This document shows, piece after piece, positions 48,201 to 60,200 of a DNA stretch of 64,000 nucleotides (positions within the stretch are counted from its first letter, which is position 1; every line of letters begins with the position of its first letter). This DNA is from Ooceraea biroi (Eukaryota; Arthropoda; Insecta; Hymenoptera; Formicidae), in the NCBI RefSeq assembly GCF_003672135.1, contig NC_039506.1:24522497-24586496 (forward strand). The letters are read 5' to 3'. Made by a program: the position numbers and the translations under genes. The notes under the pieces were generated by a model, which was not told the origin of the DNA, did not search any database, and was given only the letters and a program-made list of their open reading frames with translations.

Positions 48201-51200
48201 GCTTCCCGAGCAGCGAGAGCTTCGCGATATTATGCCGTCAAGTCCGCCATTGCAGCACGTCTCCAGCTTGTGTCTGTACTCGATGTTCTCGCACTTGCCT
48301 CGTTTTTATTCACCGGGACCACCGTAGTTTCCTCATCAGTTCTCCATTTGAACAACTCTCTATAGTATTACCTTCCGATCCTCGCGAGTTGATCAAAGCG
48401 GCACGCGCATTCAAGACCGACATCTCGCGCTCAGTTTGTTACCTTTTCCTTTCTCATCTTTTATCTGGATTCACTGTTACCCTTTCTTCTTTCTTCTTTT
48501 CTCTATACGTTTTAATTATAGTCATTTTAGAAATTCGGATTCTCTCTCTTTCTAATGCAAATCACGTGCTAATTCAGTTTGATTGTGATTATTAAATATT
48601 GAGAATCAAGCTTGAGATTTTCTACTATTGCCTTTAGGATTCATTGGCAAAGTATTTGCATTCGTAACAATAAATATTTTGTGGTAGCAGCTTTTCGTAT
48701 ATTTTATTAATTTATATGAAAAGTCTTACATATTTTATGTGCTGATTTTTACAAAGAAGCTTGGTAAAGATTAATGCATTTCGTTGTGAGTATTAGCTGA
48801 TTGTTTTGATGTATTATGTTATTTATGAAACAAGTATCGCTTCTGTTCTTTGTAATGACAGAATATTTCTTTTCCTTTATCACGCTGCGTGAGTGCTTTG
48901 AACGTATCTCGCAATAATGAAACTGTCGCAGATATTTGCTTACGATTGCACACGTTACATTATTTTCCTCTTCTCTTTGGAAAATATCAAAATACAGAAT
49001 TACATTTGGATACATATTACTCTATACAATCATTCCTACATCATTTAAGTTCCAGTGATTTTAAGGGATACTTGATATTCGTGATCGGATATCCCTGAAT
49101 CCGAAATCGATTGTTCCGAGTACTTGAGAGAGGGAGATCAATCGTGATCACCGCAAGTTAGAACTCGTATTGTTTTTGCAGCACGGGACCCGGTGATCAT
49201 CGAGAGGAGTAATCTTGTTAACATTTCCAAATTAATCGTCAAGGAGCTGATTGAAACATCCTTGAAATATGGTCGTATGCTTGATTCCGATCACATGCCG
49301 TTGCAACACTTTTTCATCGTTCTCGAGCATGTACTCAGGCATGGTTTACGGCCAAAAAAGGTAAAAACGCTTGTGCCGTGGTGTACGAACGGAGCAAGTT
49401 CTCCAGGTCAGTACTAACGCTGTCCGATTTCAGGGTCTTCTAGGACCTAAGAAGGAGTTGTGGGATATTCTGCAGCTCGTAGAGAAATATTGTCCTGAAG
49501 CACAAGATATTACATCCAGCATTCGTGATTTGCCCACTGTTAGGTATTGCCCATTTCCATTCTGATAATGTGACTCTGTTATATTTATTTGCCTTGAATG
49601 TCTTGATACATATAATTAATTACATTTTATATACTTTACGTTTAAAAAATATAGACAGTATAACGTTGTAATCTTCTGTTAAGTTTGAATGATTTTCTGT
49701 CATATTAATAAAGAAATATTTTTTATTTTTTTAATACTGCATCTTTCTGCGAGATTATCGTTTTACTTTTTTTTTATCAATGCTTTTACCATTTCTTATC
49801 ATCGGCATTAAGAAACTGAGCTTTCTGGATCAGAATTTCGCGATATTGATCCAGATGATTGGAAATCATTTGTATTAATTAAATGTGCGATTAAAGCAGC
49901 GATCGTGATTTGTCGAGAATCGACGATTGCTGAGACTTGGGACATGGTGTTCTGAAAAACCGCTGCCATTTTCAGGACGGCTATGGGTAGGGCGCGCGCT
50001 TGGCTGCGTATGGCGTTGATGCAAAAAAAGCTGGCCGATTATCTAAAAGTTCTCATAGATCACAAGGATGATATTCTATCGGAATACTTCGAGCCGGACG
50101 CTCTCATGATGAGTGAGGAGGCAATTGTGGTGATGGGTTTATTGGTAGGATTAAACGTGATCGATTGCAATTTCTGCGTAAAGGTCAGTGCTGGATTAAT
50201 TTGTCGGACATACACGCGCGAGATCATGCTTCTATTGCACCTGAGCCGGGTTGTTATGACAAGATCGATCGTTACATGTTATGACAGGAGGAAGATCTTG
50301 ACTGTCAGCAAGGTGTGATCGACTTTTCGCTCTATCTACGCAACAGTAATCACATACCTGGCGAGTCGCCAGACGACGAACTGGAGAACGACAATATGAC
50401 TACGGTGCTTGATCAGAAGAATTACATCGAGGAGCTGAACCGACATTTGAAGTAAATATCCGTTCCATTGAATCGTACGCGAGAAGTAACGTGTTCATTT
50501 CATCCGGCTGATTTTTACGTTTGCCTGCCGATTTCAGCGCGACGGTAACGAATCTTCAAGCGAAAGTAGAATCTTTGACGACAACGAACGCTCTCATGAA
50601 AGAGGACCTCTCCATCGCCAAGAATAACATCCTGTCGCTTCAAGATGAGAACAGGCAGCTGAAGAAAGAACTTGGTATCGAAGTCAAAGATGCGAACGAG
50701 GTATAAAAACGTTGTCGTCGTCGGAATCGCGTTACGCGCGAAATTGAATTCGTCACTGAGGGATCGCTCTGATTTCAGAACGGGAAAGTACCCCTTAAGA
50801 TTACCGAAACCACGGCCGAAATGGAAGAACTCAGGAGCAGAGTAGAGTCCGAAAAGAAATTTCGGCATGATCTAGAAAAAGAGTTGGAGTTGCAGGTTGA
50901 TATAAAAATTTGTAATTCTTTTATAAAGCGATATTCATGTGTTTATATAGAAATAAGATATTGTGTATATTTATTATGCTTATTTTTTGTTACAATGGTA
51001 TAATAAATGGTATAATAATTTACAATGATTTACGCGCGTGCACGAATGCGCGCGGCAATTGACTTTTTTTGTCTCTTTTCGTACAGATTAGCATGAAATC
51101 CGAAATGGAAGTAGCTATGAAGTTGTTAGAGAAGGACATACACGAAAAGCAGGATACTATAATATCTTTGAGGCGGCAGCTGGAGGATATCAAGTTAATC

Positions 51201-54200
51201 AACTTGGAAATGTACAAAAAGCTGCAGGTGATATAACTTGCAACTATTAACTACGTATAGTTTTCAATCCACGTGATATGATATACTCGCATTTTACCTA
51301 AATATACTACATTATTTTATTGAATTTTCGATCGAGAAAAATTTTTTTATCTTTCTATGCATGTTTGATAAATAACGTTTCTTAACTAATTATGACAATC
51401 AATATATGCAAGTATACCATATCACGTCGCGTTTTATGTTAATTTCTATCAAACTGCCTATAAAACGCTCACAGGATTCGTTCTTACGCAGCAGGATCAC
51501 TAGCTAGTTCTAGCACAGAAACAGTAAATTGTTTCATTTTGTATTTCTATTCATATCACCCCTTGTTGTTAATATTTCAGCAGTACCCCCTTTAGAACGA
51601 GTAATCAAATCTTTTACGCGAGGTAGCCCTTTTTTATCGCGCAAAATAGCATAACTAGGTGCTTTTTTTGTGTCGTGGATGCACGCCGGATACGGCGGAG
51701 CTTTTGCGTTTCGCCGGAGTCGCCTCTACTGGGGATGATTCCGGTGTGTCGCGTGTATTCCGTTTCTGGACATGTTTACCTTGTAGGAGTGTGAGCATGA
51801 GCTGACACAAAAGGGCGAGATGGTGAGCCGCCTCCACGCGAAGACCAATCAGATCGGCAAGATCCTCAACAACCTCGAGAAGTACAATCACCTGATGAAG
51901 GACGGCGAGAGCATGCGGAGTCCCACCACCCCGGGTGGTGTGTCGAAATCTATCTTCGCTAAGATTAGCCCGACCTCGCCGATGGGTTGCTCGGTCGTGG
52001 CGGAGAGCACGACCGCACGACCGACGGTCGACCACCAACGCTCCGTCGACGAGCAGCCGACGTCGAAGCCCTCTAATGATAAATTGAAACAGAGCTATTC
52101 CAGCACCGAGATCTCCATAAACAATTCAACGACCGAGCAAGCCACGAGCGAATAGAAGCCGGGCGGTTCGCCACCCTCGCGCGATTAGTCTTCGCGGCGG
52201 ATCTCGACATCACGGATACCGCCGCGGCTATTCGCTGCTGCACGCGAGGCACGCATTTTTTATACGTACACCTGGTATACAAACCTGCCCCCGAAATTAC
52301 TTTGCCATTTACGTTGACGTGGGTAACACCCTGTCGTGCTGTTGTGACGACTTCATTCATGATGCCTACGTTCGAGCGTTGATTAACGCTCTATTCTGAC
52401 GAATCCACGAGTGATTGCCACGATGTAACGAAATGATTTAGTAGAGATTGAGATTTTCCTAAATGCCCGATCGAGTCTTCAATTGAGTCTTCGTGATGAG
52501 AATTGAGTGAAAATGGTGCTACGTGCAAATTGGAAATTTAATATCTCCGAGAGAAAATTGATTGAAGATTTTGTTACATCGTGGTTGTCAAGAATAATTA
52601 CGGATTTTCTGTACGTTGTTGAACGTACGTCATTAAATTTATCTATGCATTATCATGTATCTTATTCATCGTGAAAATGATCTCCAAATCGATACACATT
52701 GTAATTTAATATTTCAGGTTTTGACTTAGAAATTTGGTCAAACATGAATGAAACAAAATCTCTTTCGCTTGTACTCAATAAGTATTCGTTTCAGGAATGC
52801 GAAGGCTCGCTTAAGCATAAAACAGAACTGATCACAAAGCTGGAAGCTAAAACACTGTCGATGACTGAGACCATCCAGAAAATGGATGAGAAGTATGTTT
52901 ATTTGTCTTTCATTAGTGTTAATTAAGCCTGTAGGCGCGATCGTTCACGTGCATGTACAATGTACACGCACGAGAACAAAAGCGACTTGGTCATTAGTCA
53001 GATAGCCGTATGCGCGTCAAAAAAAGTTTTAGTCATATTATCTTGCGTTTTTGCACCGAGGCGTTGACAACTTTTTCCTGCTTAGCAGCTTATCTGATTG
53101 CCTATGTGAAATTTTATCGACAAATCAACTTTTCGTTCGCGAATTTTTGATGAGAGGTTCCTTTGTGAGGATTAAAAAAGATTAGTTTGATCAATGATGT
53201 ATTATCTAATAGCGTGCTAATCACGATACATCTCGCATGCATGCCAGGACGATAGCAATGACGTGACACGTCATCGGGAATCGAGCGAAAGCTCATTTTT
53301 ATCCGATTCGAAAGCAGTGAAATTGGAATATTCCGAGAGAACGATCCTAATCCTTCGTTGCAAGCAAATTATTTTTTTTATTGTAGAAGAAATGATGCAA
53401 AACTATTTTTAACATAGGCGTATGAGTTTTCGAGATTTCGTAAATGTAAACTTGGTGAACTTTTACGCACGGAAAAACGTGTGTGATTCAAGACTTAATT
53501 TACCGTTGCAAAAACATGCAAAGGGCTAACGCTAATTTTATACTTCAACGTTTTTCAATTGATCGTTATGAAGCATTATCGATGCTGATAAACCTTTGAC
53601 TCGCAAAAACTCGATCTTTCTTTTCACACATCTATCCTCTCATTGTAACGTGTATTTCTTGAAGAAGCGCTAAAACTCTCTCCGTGTAGTACTGAATTAA
53701 CAGATATTATATTTACGTACAAACATAGTCGTTGTGATAAGAAATTTTCTATATCAGCTGTCACTGCATGGAACACCAATGTGACGGCAAACAGTCGTAC
53801 TCACAGTTAAAAACGAAGCACGCACGCAGACAAGTGGACAGCCCTAGCTAGAGATGATTTATTTTTTACTTAGGTGTCGCGAACGCGATCAGGTTTAAAA
53901 TAGGATAGAGTTAGAAAAACGTGAAGCTTAGGATTAAAAAGAACTCTTATCGTCACGGGGATATTGGCAAACCCTCACTGAAAACTACTACTAAAAGCTA
54001 CTCGATAAATGGTTATATCGACATGTAGCAATTTAACATTTGTCGAGACGTATTTCAAAGTCTTTCGCAATAATCGGTAGGTTTATACATCATGACATAT
54101 AACTACGCTAATAAATTATATTAATGTTTAATCGATGATAAAAAGAATACTATCGAGTACCTTCGGTCATCTCATCTCGCTATCGATCAGTCTTGTAATC

Positions 54201-57200
54201 GTTATTTAAGTGAAAGTTAAAAGAAAAATGAAAGTTTTATTATGCAGCAACGCCTGCGTTATTTATAAATTTTATCAGATTGTTTTCATTAAATCAGATC
54301 AAATTTTTCGTTGCGTATCTGCGCCAAAGGAACTGATTTGCGATCGCTTCTATCGCACAGACACACACGAATCCTTTCCCGATCGGCTTATTGAGCCCAC
54401 GCATTAACGCGTAAGAGACAAATGGCTATACCAGAAATCAATTAAGTTATTGCATTATCATGATGCCTGTAATCGACACACTTACTCGTATTAGACGTTC
54501 TTCGAGACGATAGTTACTCCCCTGCCGGAAGTGAAACGCGTTCGGCGGTGATTAATTGAACGTGCCATATCCGTATATTACTGGTATACTCACGTACTAC
54601 GTATGAGACTCGCGCAGTGGACATTATACGCACTCCGACACTACGTGTGCTTGTACCAACGCTACGAAAATAAAGTCATGACTGAAAAAAGGTGTTTGTT
54701 TCTCCCAGAGTCATTATCGATTAAGCGTAAGGCACAGCGATGTGATCGACAATAACGATAATCTTTGTGCATATCTCATGTGTCTCTGTTATTATTTATA
54801 ATATACGTTTTAAATCTGCTGAATAAAGTATTCTCCTTTTTTATCTGCTTTCATAATCATTGTTTGTACGATAATATCTCTTGAAAGGTAAGTTATGCAT
54901 CTGCAACATTATTAAGAAATTTGTATAAATTAATTCTATCTGAAGTGGCTCTTACAATTTGCTAAATTCAAGTCTTTTGTGAATGAAAACTATAAGAAGA
55001 TAACGTACGCTTTTATTACATTTTGAAAATGCGGCCACTCTATGGTATTATCAATTATCAATTTATATAAAATAAAATATGTAATTGAATATGTAAATTT
55101 AATAGCATTAAAAATAGCATGATTGTCTCATTTGACCATGCTCTTCGTGAGAACTGCTGCTATTTCAATATCATAATTTTCTTTCTTCTATTTGTCATAT
55201 TTTGTATGATAATATTTCGGACATGACAAGAATGATCGATACTTAGCATCGATTTTTACCGCCGATCGCAAAACAGTTCCTCAGATGCGCTTTCTTCCGA
55301 ATTTGATTCAGATTGAATTCAGAGTAAAAATTCATTTTCTCCTTTCCACTAATGAACGGATGTACTATAAATAGCAACGAATTAAACGATCCGTCTCAAT
55401 GAAGAATTTACGAAGATTCGTTCGATATTCTCGCGTTATTCTCAAGGCGAGCGCCGTTTTAGATATAGCGTCCACGCGTCATTACACTCGCATCTACGTG
55501 AAATCCTGACGTAATCCCGGCCGAGCGAGGCACGAGTTAAAGATCGTTGATCCAATTGAACGGAATGGCCTCCAACGGCCGGGGAGGGCACGGTAGGGTT
55601 GACTCAGAGGTGACGGGGGCGGGAGGAAGGGGCAGGGGACAAGAGGGGGATTTTATGTCTCCAGCGTTTAAGTACCAGCGATTTGACTTAATCAGGTGCA
55701 AGGAGATGGACGGCGTGAGAACGGGGGCGGAGGAGCGAGTGAGGATCCTGGACGCAGCGGCGGCTGAGCGGGAAGCGCGGACCAACGGGGTCGAGAGGGA
55801 ATTGCGCCTCGAGCGCGAGTGGAGGACCTCCTTGCAGGAAACGTCGATCAGTAACACGGAGAAGATCTCTCAATTACATCAGGAGATCGATCAGCTGAAA
55901 CGGGTGTCCGAGGTACGTCGTTCCCAGGGGGATATCGGCGATCTTGTATTGCCACGATTGAGGCCCGCTAAACCCCCGTCGAATAAATCTCACGGGTTAC
56001 GTTATCGCGCGGCGCCGCGACGCTCTGTTCGGAGACGAAGGAGACGCTCACTTTGCGGGCTCGCGTCGTGTCGCGTCGTTCCGCGCGTGCGGAAACGCTC
56101 GACACTGATCGGATCTATTCTATTTCGAGTCCCGAGCAGCTCCGTTGGGCTGGTGGGTATCTCTCTCGACGGGGTGCGGATTATAAGCCCGCAGCGTCTA
56201 ATTCAATCGGCGCAAAGTCACGGTAGTCGCCGCCAGTGATTTATCCATCTTTCGATAATAGAACCGCGCCGCACGTCATCCCGAAATAGATTAATGAAAT
56301 TTATTCGAAGTACACGCCGGATCCTCGTTCCCGCGCGGTGTTCCTGAAGCGCGTTATTTGGCGGTCGAGCGAAAATAAGTTAATTATATCCGCGACCCGG
56401 ATGGGGAGGGCGATAGCATCCACCGGGTGCACTTAGGTATAATGACTGTAGTTAATGTATGAAGCGTAAAAATATACTGCTCCCAACGGCGCGGAAGATA
56501 AAATTGAAAGTTAGAGGCGGGAGAAAGAGGGGGAGAGGTCAATGCAGCTCATTACATGTCACTGTGAGGAGTAAAACGAAAGTTGTCAATAACAGAAGAA
56601 TGTTTTCAGATATAATCGCATCGGATACAATTATAAGATTTTAAGTATAATTTAACGAGACGGGAATTCTTTTCTTCAAGTACTGACCTAACTCAACGTA
56701 TCAATCACTCGAAGAGAGAGGCGCGCGTTTCAGATTCTTGCGTCCGAATCGATTCATCGGGTGATGTGCGATACTTTAATCGCGAATGGACGCACGATGA
56801 GTGGATAATCGCAAGCGGCGCGTGTCGTTGTTCCAGAGGTACTTGACGCTGCAGGACGAGTATTACGCGCTGAAGGAGGTGTGCAGCGAGCAGGAACGAA
56901 CTCTGGAGGAACTTGGTGGACAATTGAGCACGGCGAAATTGGCGGCGGCCGATCTGCGCGAGGCCGCTGACGACGCTCAGCGACGGCAGCAGCAATCGAC
57001 GTTGCAAGAGAGCTCGGTTACCTGGACGAATGATCGGCTGGTCACCCAGTGCAAGGGCTGCAGCCGCGAGTTCAACATGACTCGTCGCAAGGTAATCAAA
57101 CTTTTTAATTGCTCCCACGCCTTCGCAATCCTCCTGTCTCCCCTTCCCTCCCTTTTTCTCTTTTCCCTTCTCCCTCTGTCTTTCGCTTTAGCTTTCCGTT

Positions 57201-60200
57201 CCGAGTCTGGTTCCGAGAACGAAGGAGCCCTCGGATCACCCTCCCGCCCTACCGCCTACTCTCCTACACCATTCCGACCGAGCTTCAATTCGCAGAGCTG
57301 GCTCGCGCGGAGAGCCCGGCTGAAAGCGCGGCCCACCGTACATAATTGTTCAATTATCCCCGCCGTTTCTGGAAATTACCGCGCTTTCCCTCGACGTCCG
57401 CGGATTCCACGTCGGGTCCGAGTCCAGAGGAGGCGGGCGGAGGCGAAGAGCGCGCGCGCTTCAACGACGGTCGATCGGCTCCGCAAGGCATCAGGGCGGA
57501 CTGGCCGGTGGATCTCGGGGGCGGTGGGGTTAGACCGGAGGGTTACACCCTCCGGTGTAACTCCGGCGAGGATCTGATGGGTGCTCGTCAGGTCGGCGGC
57601 GATCTCGTAGATCGGAATCGCGTTGCCGCCGCTACCGTTGCCGAGTGCAGCAACAGCTTTGATGCACGGCGAGTCGTATTATTAGAGATAGCGAGCTATC
57701 ACGCCGCAAGCGGCTAGCAATTACACTTAGAGGTTTGCATTTACCTAACTTGCCCTCCTGTCTCCTTCTCCCTTTATTAAATCGCGATAGGGCCGTAATG
57801 AGGGCCGGAATTCGCCAAGATAGATAAGAGTCGCTTGAGGGATTACGGGGCTTAAACAAGTTCTCGGGGGTGTTAAGCGGCCACCACGGGCGCGAATGTG
57901 CGCTTGTAATACTCGCGTTCTTTCTTTTTTTCCCCCGTTTAATTCACGTGTCGCATTACACGGCCATCCGTTCGCCCGCTCGCTTGTTCGCTCGCTCGTT
58001 CGCGCGTGCAACCAAGAATCTGCGAGACACATTCGTCTCCAGTTTTCGACGTGGAGCGCGAATCATGCCCGTGCCACAGCGCGGCACGGCCGCTTAAAGT
58101 ATATTCGAGCGAGAGATCTAATCGTTCCGTTCGTCGAGGTTGCGTGCATCGATAAGGGTAGCGACGTGCCAGCGGCGAGCGGGTTGTGCGCGCTCGTGTG
58201 CATTCGTCACACAGATAAATTCCGCGTCGGGATTTCACGCGCCTGCGAGTCGCGGCGACTTATCGAAATTTCGCGCGATAAATACGGTTCGCCGACGCGG
58301 TGTATTACTGATCGTCGCTGGTCCGTTCGCTCGCCAATACCAGAAGCTCCGACCGGAAATCCGAGGATTCTGTCGAATCTCGCTGTTTGATTTTTCCTGA
58401 CGCGCGATCGATAAATGTCTTCCTTGCTGGAATTTTTGTTTGCTCCTCGCTATTTCCTTCAGAAACCACTCAATTACGTTCCTGCATTATCATCGTTCGG
58501 CGAACACATCCGTGATTTCACGTCGTGCATGCACGGTGCCGCAGCACATGCATATTCAGTCGACGGTGTGATAGAGACGTTGCTTGCCCCATAAAATACA
58601 TTAGGCCGCATTCTCTCTTTGCTTTACGTAACCGGTTCGAGGAATACTCGAAGCGGGCGCGCGCGCGCCCGTCCGCGGTTGCTGCGGCGAAGGGTTGAAA
58701 GGAGAACGCGAGCATAAGGGTGGTAAGTTATTGCATAATAACAAGGCAGTGCTCAAGGTATCCTTGTTACTCATTTTTCGCCCCGTGGGTGTATTACCAT
58801 ACTGTTTAATATAGAATAGGCCATCCTTGGCACGGCCAGATGTGTGTGCCGGGGGGGGTGAAACTGGACGGGGGTGAACCACTCGGCCTGCCGGTGAGAG
58901 GGAAAAGGCGCGCGCGCGCGCGCGAGGCTCTTGAAAGAGGCGTCGAGAGTTCGCGTGGAAAAAGGGTCGGCAGCGGCTGCAAGCTCGCGTACTTGCACAT
59001 GCAAAAGCATGCAAAACAATAACCCACCCCGTGCCGTGGTCCACCGCGCCCCCGGCAGCGGTTGACCATGCTCAAGACTTGAATTCAACCCCTCCGGGGA
59101 GTCGTGCTCGGCTGAGGGAGAGCTTAGCCGCGCCACGCGCCACGGCACATAATCGCGATTTATACGCGCGCACTTGACACAATTCTCGAGCGAATCGCGG
59201 CGTTTTTTGATTCTGAGGGTGATGTTAACGAGAGACGAGGTGCGTTGAATCGCTTACGGCAACTTTTCCGTGGATGTTTTATGCATCGCCGGGCACACTG
59301 AATCGCTTACGGCAAATCACGGCGGCCAAGTTCCGTAAGTTCGGCATTTAAAAATTTTCCAACAGGTAAGATCGACAAGAAGGACGAAAGAGAGAGAAAG
59401 AGAGAACGAGCAAGAGGAACATCGATCCGCAAAAATAACCCGCGTAGGATGCAAGCAAAAATTTTAAGCACGACGAATGTCTACGAAGACGTAATTTTCA
59501 TTGATAATTGATAATTGATAACTTCAAATGTAACATAAATGGGATCGGGAGACTTACATTTGCGATTAAATTATGTGATTAAATGTGATACGTTGCGGTG
59601 CAGAAATTATTATACGATTTTCTGTACGATCCCTTTCGTCGTCGTCGTTACCGCCATATGCGCCATATCCAGCCGTACTTATTATAAAGTATCATACGGG
59701 ATTATTGCGTAAGGAGTTTGCAACGGTATCATGTTTGCGATATTGAATCATCATGAGCAATATCGAGTCGCGAACAGATGCTGATCAGCGAACGTCACGA
59801 GTCCGTATCTCGATGCGGCGTTTATAACGGTGTCGTAAAGGATGCGCCGGTAGCATTCCGCTCCGCGTTGCATGAACTTGTAGCGAGGCCGAGAAACGCA
59901 TCCCAGACGGCGAAACACGCGCGGAAACATAATTAAAAACATAATTAACTTCTTCACGCTGAAGGTAGAATTTCGTTCGCTTTACTCGAAGAACTTTATA
60001 ATATTGCAACCATTTCAACGAAAAAAAAGAGAGAGAAAAGAAACACAATAAAACGAAGAGAAAATGATGCAAAATGTCGAAAATAATGCCTATTTTCGGT
60101 AAGTACTTTTTTCAAACTTTCGAGACACTTGACGCGCGTAAGTCACCGCGGGTCAGTCACGAAACTGAAACTGACTCGCGCAATCGTGGAAGGATGTGAG

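Noticed and set aside
56801..57577. 258-codon open frame continuing past RUFY exon 12
   Set aside because: The real exon ends at RRK|GTAATC (57091) and the HHCRNCG continuation is found at 62161. The remainder is a GC-rich intron shadow.
58620..58650. GGTTCGA-like motif suggesting a tRNA T-arm
   Set aside because: No acceptor stem, D-arm or anticodon arm could be placed around it; the same holds for the similar motif near 1685.
58601..59148. Overlapping long open frames on both strands in the RUFY intron
   Set aside because: All frames are open because of high GC; composition is Arg/Pro/Ser-biased and no recognisable domain is present.
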